Origin: Fictibacillus phosphorivorans | GTDB lineage: Bacteria; Bacillota; Bacilli; Bacillales; Fictibacillaceae | Assembly: GCF_023715845.1 (NCBI RefSeq) | Contig: NZ_JAMBOR010000011.1 | Coordinates: 1-64,000 of the forward strand | Length of the DNA stretch: 64,000 bases | Reading direction: 5' to 3' | Shown: in pieces, positions 1 to 8,317 of the stretch | Numbering within the stretch: the first letter of the stretch is position 1 | How the letters are laid out: every line of letters starts with the position of its first letter | Notes under the pieces: model-generated | The model's database searches: none | The model's input: the letters and a program-made list of their open reading frames with translations, nothing else | What the model was told of the DNA's origin: nothing | Made by a program: the position numbers and the translations under genes

Positions 1-44
1 AGAGTTACTTGGTGACGTCCTTCAGTAGTATGCTTAGATAACAT
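1..44 (-). CDS. 5' end of an unidentified protein (partial)
   Basis: An ATG on the minus strand at 44 is preceded by a good ribosome binding site (GAGGGGAGAAATATAC then ATG). The frame is open to the window edge and reads MLSKHTTEGRHQVT. Only 14 residues are visible, so no function can be given. A strong hairpin with a T-run lies about 45 bp upstream and may control it. Confidence 0.5.
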   Translation of the reverse strand, partial: MLSKHTTEGRHQVT

Positions 45-87
45 GTATATTTCTCCCCTCAAACATTATCTACTTTAATTGTACAAT

Positions 88-123
88 AAAAAAAGCTTGT
101 AGACATGACTTTGTCTACAAGCT
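88..123 (-). terminator. Intrinsic terminator or attenuator hairpin
   Basis: A perfect 12-bp stem (94-105 with 112-123, loop of 6) is followed on the minus strand by seven T residues. It lies between the terminator of the upstream small gene and the start of the partial gene at 44. It could therefore be a leader attenuator rather than the end of a gene. Confidence 0.75.
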
Positions 124-217
124 GAAAGGAGCTTGATAAGCTTCTTTTTATTTTTTTATAAATTAAATAAAGGACCCCCAAAATCAACAAATATCAATCG
201 AAAAGTAATTCGTACTC

Positions 218-252
218 AAAAAAAAGAACCTCTTCACGGAAGGTCCTTTTTC
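218..252 (-). terminator. Terminator of the 76-residue gene
   Basis: On the minus strand a stem of about nine pairs with a G-T wobble (AAGGACC with GGTTCTT) is followed by a T-run, about 20 bp after the stop codon at 273. Confidence 0.7.
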
Positions 253-272
253 TGGTACTGGTTTTAAATTTT

Positions 273-503
273 TTATCCTACTTTTCGTACATTCTTTGGA
301 ACAAATGATAATAGCAAAGAAATGATGTTATTTATTTGTTCCGGAGTAATATGTATTCCATCGTTGGCTAATAATTCTTCTTTAAGGCGAATGATTCTAT
401 CTACTTCTTCTAACTGCGCATCACTCAAGCAATAATCAATTGTGTTTAAAAGTTCCAGTAATTGATTATTTTTATTGGTAATGTAATATGTAGTGTCCAC
501 CAA
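273..503 (-). CDS. Small hypothetical protein, 76 residues
   Basis: The frame begins at a TTG followed directly by a GTG. AGGGGGTG lies 4-9 nt upstream, so either start is possible. The product is acidic and helical, with no signal peptide or membrane segment; the middle (EEVDRIIRLKEELL) could be a short coiled coil and the end is LLLSFVPKNVRKVG. A dedicated terminator follows. I do not recognise the family. It is longer than a Spo0E-type peptide and I do not see the SQELD motif of that family. Confidence 0.55.
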   Translation of the reverse strand: MVDTTYYITNKNNQLLELLNTIDYCLSDAQLEEVDRIIRLKEELLANDGIHITPEQINNIISLLLSFVPKNVRKVG

Positions 504-719
504 TAAACACCCCCTACTAATATTATTATCGAAACTAAGGTAATTTTCCTACTAAAACAATTCGTCAAATGACGACATAACTTACTTTTTATGGATTTCA
601 ACCCATTATACCTAACATTTTTTGTCGGAAAAAGTCGCATTATCAGGAATAAAGTCCTACCATAAATTTATTTGTAAACTAAAGGTTTTTTTACGTTTAC
701 ACATATAAGTTTAATTATT

Positions 720-1364
720 TTAGTTAAATAACTTTGATAAAGAAGCAAACGGAGAAATCTCATCTTCTGCTTTGGTTCTATAAACGAGTTTTTCAGGTTC
801 AAAGAGCTTGGATTCCATGTAGGAAGCTGGGTTCTTCGTAAAAACTACTTGCTTGAATATCTTTTGAAGGATTTTAGCTGTATTCATCGCGTCGTCTAAC
901 GCACGATGTTTAGATCCTTCATAAGTTAAGTCCAATGTTTGTAGAGCACGGGATAATCCGTAGCGAAACCCTTTTCCGCTATCATGCAGCATACTAAAAT
1001 GGAACTGGAGATCATTGTGATTAATAATCCATTCAATATCTGTCTGATGGAATGTAGAATCCGTTATAAAAGCCCATTTATCCTCAGGTCCCCAGGAGCA
1101 TAAATAATACTCTTCTAAGCCAATCCATGCTCTGAAGCTTTCAATGGCTTCTGTGTAAGTAGGAGCAGAGATCAGATCCTTCTTCGTTATACCCGTAAGG
1201 TTGGTAATGCGTGTATTTAATTTATCCATCTTCGGCTGAACAAAGGATTGAAACGAATCAAGAGGTATAAGTTCATCGTTAACCACTTTCATACGAATAG
1301 CACCAATCTCAATAATTTCAGACAAACGGTTCGTCATTTCTAAATCATAAACAATATATTGCAT
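720..1364 (-). CDS. DnaQ-type 3'-5' exonuclease (KapD-like)
   Basis: The product is a DEDDh exonuclease of about 214 residues. The first motif is at the very N-terminus (IVYDLEMT, with Asp and Glu as metal ligands), the middle contains a Trp-Gly-rich segment (SWGPEDKWAF), and the third motif is HRALDDAMNTA, supplying the His and the last Asp. The frame is open 33 codons further upstream, but residue 34 begins the exonuclease fold (MQYIVYDLE) and AGGTG lies about 9 nt before it, so that ATG is preferred. B. subtilis KapD, described as an inhibitor of the KinA sporulation pathway, is a protein of this type and size. Whether this is its orthologue cannot be settled here. It is monocistronic and divergent from the lipoprotein gene at 1697. 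Confidence 0.8.
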   Translation of the reverse strand: MQYIVYDLEMTNRLSEIIEIGAIRMKVVNDELIPLDSFQSFVQPKMDKLNTRITNLTGITKKDLISAPTYTEAIESFRAWIGLEEYYLCSWGPEDKWAFITDSTFHQTDIEWIINHNDLQFHFSMLHDSGKGFRYGLSRALQTLDLTYEGSKHRALDDAMNTAKILQKIFKQVVFTKNPASYMESKLFEPEKLVYRTKAEDEISPFASLSKLFN

Positions 1365-1696
1365 CCTCCACCACACCTGCCTTTCATCGTTTCGCTCTTG
1401 GTGAATGTCTACTAGTATTGTAGATGATTTGTTAACAAAATGAAATATTCCCATAGTTTTCATACGCTAATAGCTGTTATAATGGCGATGACCAATGTTT
1501 GAACTTCTTTATTATTGTTATTTTATGATTAGGATCGACTTACATGTCATTCATTTCCATCCGTTAAATGTTTAGTAATCTGTCAAACTTTTCATTTTCA
1601 AATTGCTTTTTCTTTTGTTACCATTATTGTTGTCAATTAAGTAATAGCTTTACTTTTATTAAAAGCCTAAAAATCGAATTTCATAAAGAGGGATCA
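1365..1696. other. Divergent intergenic region
   Basis: This 332-bp gap lies between the exonuclease gene (leftward) and the lipoprotein gene (rightward). It is A+T rich and presumably holds both promoters. I see no convincing -35/-10 pair, RNA gene, repeat or operator. The upstream extensions of both reading frames look non-coding. Confidence 0.4.
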
Positions 1697-2371
1697 ATGA
1701 TGAAAAAATCAATAATTTTATTAGGATGTGCCGTACTTTTAACCATTTCTGCTTGTTCTAAGGACGATAAAACGAAAGATCAGCCAGCCACTTCTGAAGC
1801 AAAAGCAGAGAACGAAAAAAATGAATCTTCTAAGCCTGCTGCCTCAAATGAAAAGAAAGAAGCTGAAGAAACAACAGCAGCTAACAATGAAGAAAACACT
1901 TCTGAGGAAAATGCTGCAAACGAAGAACAAACAGAAGAAGAAAAAAATTACTTAACGAGTCATCATCAATTTGTTGCAAGTGAACTGACAAACCTTTCAG
2001 AAAAAGAAGTCAGCAAGCTCTGGGGTAAACCTATACGAACGGAGGAAATTAAATTCCGTTATTCTGGCACGACAGACTTTGTTCCGGCAGTTGTTCATTA
2101 TTATCAAAATGAAAAGTATGCTGTTACATTTGTTGAAGGAAAAGCCGCTCGTCTTGTTTATTCGGTAATTGATGAAGAGATCATATTTGATGATGATGAT
2201 AAGACAAAAGCACTTGAATTAGCTGGACTTCCTACTGATGTTGAAGAAACAACAGATACAGATACTGCTGTTGTATGGAATGATATTGGCGGTGTTTATG
2301 AAGTTACCATGTTCTCTAAAGGTGATTTTGCAGACTATCTATATATCATTTTAGACGAATCCTATAAGTAG
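1697..2371 (+). CDS. Secreted lipoprotein of unknown function
   Basis: The start is a double ATG after GAGGGATCA. The first 20 residues are a lipoprotein signal (KKSIILLGCAVLLTISAC) with lipobox Ile-Ser-Ala-Cys. Next comes a linker of about 70 residues rich in Glu, Lys, Asn and Ala, of the kind that carries a folded domain away from the membrane. The C-terminal domain of about 140 residues begins near YLTSHHQFVASELTNLS and contains SKLWGKPI and VVHYYQNEKYAVTF. The 'WGKP' turn followed by beta strands resembles small SmpA/OmlA-like or DUF4309-like lipoprotein domains, but I cannot assign it to a family. A longer reading from 1568 would add residues before the signal peptide and lacks a ribosome binding site. 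Confidence 0.8.
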   Translation: MMKKSIILLGCAVLLTISACSKDDKTKDQPATSEAKAENEKNESSKPAASNEKKEAEETTAANNEENTSEENAANEEQTEEEKNYLTSHHQFVASELTNLSEKEVSKLWGKPIRTEEIKFRYSGTTDFVPAVVHYYQNEKYAVTFVEGKAARLVYSVIDEEIIFDDDDKTKALELAGLPTDVEETTDTDTAVVWNDIGGVYEVTMFSKGDFADYLYIILDESYK

Positions 2372-2496
2372 TCTTTGAAACTGACATCTCGGTTTCTATA
2401 ATTCCGCATCTATCATGTTTCTATGCTTATCCTTCTTGCATAAAATGAGACGAGGAGAGAAACCGGCTTCTCACATGCAAGAAGAGGAGTGAAACC

Positions 2497-2673
2497 ATGT
2501 CATCGAGAAAGTGCTGTTCTGATAGCTTTACGCTTTACGTGGTACTATTCGTACTACTCATTATTGTCGGAGCCGTTTCGTTTAGCGGAAATTGCTGCGT
2601 GTATCCATATCCTTGTCCATACCCATATGCAGCCGCAGCGAATGTACCTGTAACTGGTTATTGGAACGTTTGA
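2497..2673 (+). CDS. YjcZ-like small sporulation membrane protein, 58 residues
   Basis: The start is an ATG after GAAGAGGAGTGAAACC. The central segment FTLYVVLFVLLIIVGA closely matches the single membrane helix of the YjcZ family of sporulation proteins (FALIVVLFILLIIVGA). The N-terminus is short with two Cys (SSRKCCSDS). The C-terminus is rich in Tyr and Pro (CVYPYPCPYPY), which resembles spore-surface proteins. A strong terminator follows. The family match and the ribosome binding site support a real gene. It probably acts in the forespore or spore coat; its exact role is unknown. Confidence 0.75.
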   Translation: MSSRKCCSDSFTLYVVLFVLLIIVGAVSFSGNCCVYPYPCPYPYAAAANVPVTGYWNV

Positions 2674-2683
2674 TAGAGAAGAA

Positions 2684-2716
2684 AAACACCATTCGTTACA
2701 GAATGGTGTTTTCTTT
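2684..2716. terminator. Bidirectional terminator
   Basis: The stem AACACCATTC/GAATGGTGTT has a 5-nt loop, with an A-run on one side and a T-run on the other. It serves the small spore protein gene on the plus strand and the nagE-ended operon on the minus strand. Confidence 0.9.
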
Positions 2717-2719
2717 ATT

Positions 2720-4129
2720 TTAGAGCTTCTCTCTCATTCTATCTGCAATTGGCTCGACCTCTGCTCCCACTACCACTTGTATGTTTTGATTATTAAGTTT
2801 TATTAATCCTTTTGAGCCTGCTTTTTTTAATGCACCTTCATCCACTTTTCCAAAATCTTTAATCTGCAGACGCAACCTTGTGATGCAATTATCGAGCTGG
2901 ACGATGTTTTCTTTGCCACCCAATGCTGCAAGGTATGCTCCTGCTGCCTGATCATATTTCGAGTTTACTGCCGTACCCGTAGCTGCTGCTTCGGCAACGA
3001 TTGTATCTTCATCTTCTCTTCCTGGTGTTTTAAGATCTAATTTTACGATCAAATAACGGAAGATTGCATAATACAAGACAAAGTAAACAGCTCCAATTGC
3101 CAGCAGCAACCAGCCATTTTGAGCTTTACCGATATTTAAGAAATAGTCGATTGCTCCCGCGGAGAATGTGAATCCATGATGGATATCAAAAAGTACGGCT
3201 ACTGACATAGATACCGCTGTCAATAAAGCATGAATTACATATAAAAGTGGAGATAAGAACATAAAAGCAAATTCGATCGGTTCCGTAATACCCGTAACAA
3301 AAGATGTAAGAGCCATACTTCCCAACATACCTGCTACTGCCTTCTTACGATGCTTCTTGGCAGTACTAATCATCGCAAAACATGCTGCAGGCAACCCGAA
3401 CATCATAACAGGGAAGAATCCTGCCATATAGAATCCAGCTTTTGGATCATCTGCAAAGAATCTCCACAAGTCTCCTGTAACAACTTTTCCGTTTTCACCT
3501 GTAAACTCACCAAAAACAAACCATAAGAAACTATTAAGAACATGATGAAGACCAAGTGGGATCAATAGACGGTTAAAGAAACCGAAGATTCCAGCTCCGA
3601 TCGCTCCAGCACTTGTAATCCATGTACCGACATCTTCTAATATCCCTTGGATAGTTGGCCAAATGAAGCCAAATACTAATGCGAGAACAACCATTGTTCC
3701 TGCTGTGACAATCGGTACAAACCGTTTACCGCCAAAGAATGATAACCAATCAGGAAGTTTTATATCCGAAAATTTATTATATAAGAGCCCTGCTACAACC
3801 CCTGCCAGAATACCACCGAGAACAGACATATCAAACTTGCCTTCAAAGCCAAGATTTGTTTCTGCAAACTTTACAGCTCCTTCAGTTAATACAAAGTATC
3901 CAATGGCACCAGCAAGTCCTGCCGCACCGTTACTGTCTTTCGCAAGTCCTACTGCCACCCCAATAGCAAAAATTAAAGCCAAATGTCCAAAAATGGCGTT
4001 ACCTGCTGCAGCTAAAAACGGTATACCTAGTAAATCATCCTGCCCAAAACGCAAGATCAGTCCGGCAGCTGGAAGTACGGCAATCGGCAGCATGAGTGCA
4101 CGGCCAATCCGTTGTAAAAATCCCAACAT
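2720..4129 (-). CDS. nagE: PTS N-acetylglucosamine transporter, EIICB
   Basis: This permease brings GlcNAc through the membrane and phosphorylates it to GlcNAc-6-P. The first 365 residues or so form the IIC membrane domain of the glucose/GlcNAc family, including the substrate loop GITEPIEFAF and PLGLHHVLNS. After a linker rich in Ala and Thr comes the IIB domain, with phosphocysteine at residue 415 in LDNCITRLRL. No IIA domain is present, as in B. subtilis NagP, so phosphate must come from a separate IIA. It is the last gene of the murP-mupG-murQ operon, 15 bp after murQ. GlcNAc specificity is inferred from IIC similarity and the nagA/nagB neighbourhood; glucose cannot be strictly excluded. 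Confidence 0.88.
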   Translation of the reverse strand: MLGFLQRIGRALMLPIAVLPAAGLILRFGQDDLLGIPFLAAAGNAIFGHLALIFAIGVAVGLAKDSNGAAGLAGAIGYFVLTEGAVKFAETNLGFEGKFDMSVLGGILAGVVAGLLYNKFSDIKLPDWLSFFGGKRFVPIVTAGTMVVLALVFGFIWPTIQGILEDVGTWITSAGAIGAGIFGFFNRLLIPLGLHHVLNSFLWFVFGEFTGENGKVVTGDLWRFFADDPKAGFYMAGFFPVMMFGLPAACFAMISTAKKHRKKAVAGMLGSMALTSFVTGITEPIEFAFMFLSPLLYVIHALLTAVSMSVAVLFDIHHGFTFSAGAIDYFLNIGKAQNGWLLLAIGAVYFVLYYAIFRYLIVKLDLKTPGREDEDTIVAEAAATGTAVNSKYDQAAGAYLAALGGKENIVQLDNCITRLRLQIKDFGKVDEGALKKAGSKGLIKLNNQNIQVVVGAEVEPIADRMREKL

Positions 4130-4144
4130 CAAAACCTACCCCTT

Positions 4145-5053
4145 TCACTTTTGCATGTAGTTTTTAATAGCTTCTTTTAATCTACCATTATATTTTTCAA
4201 GATGTATGTTTACTTCATCTGGTGAAACACCGGTTACAAGCTGAAAAATAGCGGCTTTCGTGTTTCCATTCTGTACTTTTAATGCTTGTTCAGCTTCCTT
4301 TTCAGACACGCCAGCCGCCTCCATAATAATATTTCGAGCACGCTGTTTCAGCTTTACATTCGTCGGCTGAACATCCACCATTAAATTGCTGTACACTTTT
4401 CCCCATTTGATCATACTCGTTGTACTGATCATATTAAGGACAAGTTTTTGTGCAGTCCCTGCCTTCATTCGTGTAGAACCTGTTACGACTTCAGGTCCTG
4501 TTACAACCGTGATGCTTGTATCAGCAACACTTTCCATTGGAGAATTTAGAGAACAGACCACTGCCGCTGTATAAGCCCCTTGATTCTTTGCATATTCCAT
4601 CGCACCAAGGCAATAAGGAGTTCTTCCTGATGCAGCGATCGCTACGACCACATCTTTATTCGTTACATTAATTTTTTGTAAATCTTTCTTACCTAGATCT
4701 GAATCGTCTTCTGCCCCTTCGATCGCATGCTGAAGCGCATAATCTCCTCCAGCAATGAGACCGACAACCAAATTAGGGTCCGTTCCATATGTCGGCGGAC
4801 ATTCTGATGCATCTAATACACCCAGCCTGCCGCTCGTACCAGCACCAATATAGATCAGTCTGCCACCGGTTTCAAAAGCCTGAACAACTCTTTCTGCGAC
4901 CTTGCTTATCTCTGATAATGCCGGGGTAATACAGCTGGCTACGCTTTGATCTGCCTCATGTATTTTTTTGACCACTTCTAAAGTTGAAAGTTCATCAATG
5001 TTTATCGTGTCTGGGTTTCTTCTTTCTGTAGCCAATTTTGTTAAATCCATCAT
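4145..5053 (-). CDS. murQ: N-acetylmuramic acid 6-phosphate etherase
   Basis: MurQ cleaves the D-lactyl ether of MurNAc-6-P to give GlcNAc-6-P and lactate in the cytoplasm, linking muramic acid uptake to NagA. The 302-residue protein has the family length, the SIS-type sugar-phosphate loop RLIYIGAGTSGRLGVLDASE, the segment ECPPTYGTDP, a second phosphate loop (VAIAASGRTPY), and GSTRMKAGTAQKLVLNM typical of the etherase and GckR-like proteins. The C-terminal 60 residues form the small helical domain. The double ATG follows GAAGGGAGAAC. It lies 39 bp downstream of mupG and 15 bp upstream of nagE. Confidence 0.95.
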   Translation of the reverse strand: MMDLTKLATERRNPDTINIDELSTLEVVKKIHEADQSVASCITPALSEISKVAERVVQAFETGGRLIYIGAGTSGRLGVLDASECPPTYGTDPNLVVGLIAGGDYALQHAIEGAEDDSDLGKKDLQKINVTNKDVVVAIAASGRTPYCLGAMEYAKNQGAYTAAVVCSLNSPMESVADTSITVVTGPEVVTGSTRMKAGTAQKLVLNMISTTSMIKWGKVYSNLMVDVQPTNVKLKQRARNIIMEAAGVSEKEAEQALKVQNGNTKAAIFQLVTGVSPDEVNIHLEKYNGRLKEAIKNYMQK

Positions 5054-5092
5054 GTTCTCCCTTCGGTGTTTGTTGAAAAAAACTCGAATTTT

Positions 5093-6139
5093 CTAACCTA
5101 ATAAAATATACTTTTGTCCGCTTCCGATCCCATTCAGCAGCGATTCACTTTCCTTTTTTACATATCCCGCTATATTCACTTTTGGACTGGCCGGAAGTGG
5201 CTCTAAACAAATTTGCAACTCGCCTGCATATCTGCCATACAGCTTATTATCTACTGTGATCGTTCCTCGATCGAATGTTTCCACAGATAAAGAATCTTGT
5301 TCATAGACAGCATCTAAGCCCCTCGATTCAACCGACCGGATTACATATTTTGCCGGATCCATCCGATTCGTGTGGATGCTGTTTAGCAGGTGTTCATACC
5401 CATCATTAAAAGAAACATAAAGGGGAACTATATCATCAGCTAAATAGCTGAATCCTCTTACGGTGTCTTCTGTAAGATTTGGGTCCCCAATACAAATCTT
5501 ATCGGTACCAAGTGCCCGAAGCTCTAAAGCAGCTTCTAATGGATGATTGTTTCGATGGTCTTCTATGGTTGGAAGCCCTTCATGTAAAGGACCTCTTAAA
5601 CGATCGTCTCCCTGAACAAATCCCATTGTTCTTATCCCAAATCGATGAAACATTTCATTTCGCTCTTTTAAAGATTCTTTAGAAATACCTGTGAACGGTT
5701 TTGGATAAAAATTATGCCATGCCTCGGATCGGTTTGCTAAAAGCCCCTCATGGAGAAGTTCTGACAACTGAACTTCATCCATTGTACTGGCATTTAATCC
5801 GATTTTTAAAGAATGGGACAGCCAAGCTACCTGCTTAGCTGTAAACCCATAATCCATCCTCACCCCAGAAATGCCCCATTCTTTTATAACCGGCAGCTCT
5901 TCAAACGTAAGACCAAGCCGTTCAAGGGAAGCTGGGGATACATCCGCCATCACTTCCATATGGACGTGTTGAGCTGTCTTACCCAGCCATTTCACCTTTT
6001 CAACAAATGAGAAGCCCTTTTCTTCCGGAATATGAAGAGAGGTAAAAATGTATTGAAAACCATTTTCCGCTGCCTTCTGTATCCAGTCCTTATTAAGGTG
6101 ATCCGGTTCACTTAAATAAATGGATATACCATAACACAA
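5093..6139 (-). CDS. mupG: 6-phospho-N-acetylmuramidase MupG (DUF871)
   Basis: This 348-residue protein is of the former DUF871 family, whose Staphylococcus aureus member MupG hydrolyses MurNAc-6-P-GlcNAc inside the cell. The N-terminal 235 residues or so are a TIM barrel (starting GISIYLSEPDH, with VRMDYGF and LNASTMDEVQL). The C-terminal 110 residues form the smaller beta-rich cap (EPLPASPKVNIAGYV). The start is TTG, 10 nt after AGGAG; no in-frame ATG lies nearby. The gene sits between murP and murQ, as expected for an enzyme acting on the disaccharide phosphate imported by MurP. That its substrate here is MurNAc-6-P-GlcNAc is inferred from family and context. Confidence 0.88.
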   Translation of the reverse strand: MCYGISIYLSEPDHLNKDWIQKAAENGFQYIFTSLHIPEEKGFSFVEKVKWLGKTAQHVHMEVMADVSPASLERLGLTFEELPVIKEWGISGVRMDYGFTAKQVAWLSHSLKIGLNASTMDEVQLSELLHEGLLANRSEAWHNFYPKPFTGISKESLKERNEMFHRFGIRTMGFVQGDDRLRGPLHEGLPTIEDHRNNHPLEAALELRALGTDKICIGDPNLTEDTVRGFSYLADDIVPLYVSFNDGYEHLLNSIHTNRMDPAKYVIRSVESRGLDAVYEQDSLSVETFDRGTITVDNKLYGRYAGELQICLEPLPASPKVNIAGYVKKESESLLNGIGSGQKYILLG

Positions 6140-6156
6140 AGATCATTCACTCCTAG

Positions 6157-7536
6157 TTAGATGTCTTTTGCCATACTTTCTTTGAATCCAAACGTCCATG
6201 TGAACAAGAAGCCGAAGATGTAGGCAATGACTAATCCTACTAGATAAAGGACCATTTCGTTTGCATTCACTAAGAATACAAGCGGGATTCCAGAAACACC
6301 GATCGCAATCGTAGCGACTTCATAGAATGCTTGGAATGCTCCTCCAACTGCAGCCCCTAAACAAGCCGTTAAGAACGGACGTCCGAGTGGAAGTGTAACA
6401 CCAAAGATCAATGGCTCACCGATACCTAGCATACCAACTGGCAGTCCGCCTTTAATAACCTTACGAAGTCTTTGGTTCTTCGTTTTAAAGTAAATCGCAA
6501 ACGCTGCACCTACTTGACCCGCACCACCCATAGCAAGAATCGGCAACAATGGGTCATCTCCAATCGAGTTGATCAGCTCCATGTGTACAGGTGTTAAACC
6601 TTGATGAAGCCCTGTTACAACTAACGGCAAGAATGTACCTGCTAAAATAAGTCCAGAGAAAATACCGCCAATATCAATTAAGTTTAGCAACCCTTTTGTG
6701 ATGAGATCTGATAAAAAACCACCAACAGGCTGAAGAACGAACAATGTAGCAAAACCAGTAATCAATAATGCAAGTGTAGGTGTGACGATGATATCAACGG
6801 ATGGATGTACAAACTTTCTGATCCGTTTTTCTAAGAAAGCGATCAACACAGCTGCAAGCATGACTCCGATCAAACCACCGCGTCCTACAACAAGTGGATC
6901 GCCAAAGAGGGTAATGTTTTCAAGACCAGGGTTGATAAGTAAAATCCCTGCTGCTCCACCTAATGCAGGTGTACCACCAAATTCTTTAGCGGTGTTAATC
7001 CCAACAAAAACAGCTAGGTAACTAAAAACACCCCATCCGATCAAGCTCAACATTTGAATGAACGCTGACTCTGGATTCGCATCCATTCTGATCGCTACGT
7101 TTGTAATCCCAGCAATCAAACCTGAAGCGACGATTGCAGGAATTAATGGAATGAAGATACTTGCTATCTTTCTTAAAAAGTTTTTAAAAGGCGTAGCATT
7201 CTTTTTATTGATCGCGTCTTTGTTCATACGAGCCATCTGCTCAAGATCCATCGGGTTAGATTCCTCATCCTCTACCGAATGAATGTTCAGACCCGTTTCT
7301 TCACTAATAGCTAGCGTGACTCGGTTAACGATTCCAGGTCCGACGATGATTTGGAGTGTATCGTCTTTTACGACACCCAAAACCCCGTCAACCTCTTTCA
7401 ATCCTGCTAGATCTGCTTTTGACGAATCATGCAGAGTCACCCTTATTCTTGTCATACAATGCATCAATGTCTGGATGTTTGAGGCGCCACCCAATTTATC
7501 AATGATACTGTGAGCCATTTGCTGCTCTTTCCCCAT
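6157..7536 (-). CDS. murP: PTS MurNAc transporter, EIIBC
   Basis: The domain order is IIB then IIC. IIB occupies roughly residues 1-90, with the phosphocysteine at position 27 (LMHCMTRIRVTL) and the typical VVGPGIVNRV-like end. After a linker, the IIC domain begins near FLRKIASIFIPLIPAI and contains VTGLHQGLTPVHMEL and the GIGEPLIFGVTLPLGRPF loop of the sucrose/beta-glucoside/MurNAc family. No IIA is attached. The ATG follows AAGGGGGAAGGAAA. It is the first gene of murP-mupG-murQ-nagE, and a cre site lies 17 bp upstream of the start, so CcpA probably represses the operon. MurNAc or MurNAc-GlcNAc as substrate follows from the neighbours. Confidence 0.88.
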   Translation of the reverse strand: MGKEQQMAHSIIDKLGGASNIQTLMHCMTRIRVTLHDSSKADLAGLKEVDGVLGVVKDDTLQIIVGPGIVNRVTLAISEETGLNIHSVEDEESNPMDLEQMARMNKDAINKKNATPFKNFLRKIASIFIPLIPAIVASGLIAGITNVAIRMDANPESAFIQMLSLIGWGVFSYLAVFVGINTAKEFGGTPALGGAAGILLINPGLENITLFGDPLVVGRGGLIGVMLAAVLIAFLEKRIRKFVHPSVDIIVTPTLALLITGFATLFVLQPVGGFLSDLITKGLLNLIDIGGIFSGLILAGTFLPLVVTGLHQGLTPVHMELINSIGDDPLLPILAMGGAGQVGAAFAIYFKTKNQRLRKVIKGGLPVGMLGIGEPLIFGVTLPLGRPFLTACLGAAVGGAFQAFYEVATIAIGVSGIPLVFLVNANEMVLYLVGLVIAYIFGFLFTWTFGFKESMAKDI

Positions 7537-7552
7537 TTTCCTTCCCCCTTCA

Positions 7553-7566
7553 CGTAAACGCTTTCA
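7553..7566 (-). promoter_or_regulatory. cre site (CcpA) before murP
   Basis: On the minus strand the sequence TGAAAGCGTTTACG matches the consensus TGWNANCGNTNWCA at every defined position but the last. It lies 17 bp before the murP start codon, a position that suits transcriptional blocking under glucose repression. Confidence 0.65.
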
Positions 7567-7589
7567 TTTTTTTATATAAAACGCTCCTT

Positions 7590-8309
7590 TTAGCGCTTCA
7601 TATCAATCATAAATTTGTAGCGGTCCCCACGGTATACAGAATGCACCAATTCTAGCGGTTTTCCAGTTGTTAAGAATGTCTGTCTTTGAATCAACAGCAC
7701 GGGTGCTCCCTTTGCAATCTCTAAAATCTCACTTTCTGCCTCACGGGCAATCGAAGCTTCTAAACTTTGAGTGGCATAATCTATATGGAATCCTGCATTC
7801 TCGACTTGTGAATACAAGGAGCCTTCTTTAATATGAGTCCCATTCAATGGGATCAGTTCTGCAGGCACAAACGTCGTTTCAATCGCCATCGGAATTTCGT
7901 CGGCGAGTCGAACACGCTTAATCTCGTAAACTACATCATGTTGTGAAATTTCCAGTGTCTTCGCAAGTTTGTGATTCGCTTCAATCTTTTGAAAGGATAC
8001 GAGTTTTGACGCAGGTTTATACCCTCTTGCTTTCATATCTTCTGTAAAGCTCGTAAGCCCCAATAGCTTCTGCTCAATTTTTTTACCGGAAACAAAAGTA
8101 CCTTTGCCTTTACGTCTTGTTAAATAGCCATCATTAACCAGGTTGTTGATGGCTTGACGAACTGTCATTCGGCTTACTTCATAATTCTCTGCAAATTCTC
8201 TTTCAGAGGAGATCATGCTGCCGGACTCCCATTCTCCTTTATCGATCTTCTGTTTGATCGCCTCTTCGATTTGATAGTAAAGGGGCAAGGGTGATGTTTT
8301 ATCTATCAT
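7590..8309 (-). CDS. nagR: GntR/HutC-family repressor NagR (YvoA)
   Basis: The protein has an N-terminal winged helix-turn-helix (PLYYQIEEAIKQKI to SRMTVRQAINNLV and RRKGKGTFV) and a C-terminal UTRA effector domain, about 240 residues in all. This is the architecture and length of B. subtilis NagR, which binds dre operators and is released by glucosamine-6-P or GlcNAc-6-P. The gene directly follows nagA-nagB as in B. subtilis. A TTG that overlaps the nagB stop (TTGA, at 8321) is an alternative start. The ATG at 8309 fits the usual N-terminus (IDKTSPLPLYYQ). Two near-perfect dre sites at 10267 and 13811 are its likely targets. Confidence 0.92.
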   Translation of the reverse strand: MIDKTSPLPLYYQIEEAIKQKIDKGEWESGSMISSEREFAENYEVSRMTVRQAINNLVNDGYLTRRKGKGTFVSGKKIEQKLLGLTSFTEDMKARGYKPASKLVSFQKIEANHKLAKTLEISQHDVVYEIKRVRLADEIPMAIETTFVPAELIPLNGTHIKEGSLYSQVENAGFHIDYATQSLEASIAREAESEILEIAKGAPVLLIQRQTFLTTGKPLELVHSVYRGDRYKFMIDMKR

Positions 8310-8317
8310 AAAAATAG

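Noticed and set aside
446-640. 64-residue ORF on the minus strand
   Set aside because: It overlaps the better supported gene at 273-503, has no ribosome binding site, and its composition looks like translated A+T-rich DNA.
3663-4160. 165-residue plus-strand ORF opposite nagE
   Set aside because: It is the antisense reading of a membrane protein gene with clear family motifs.
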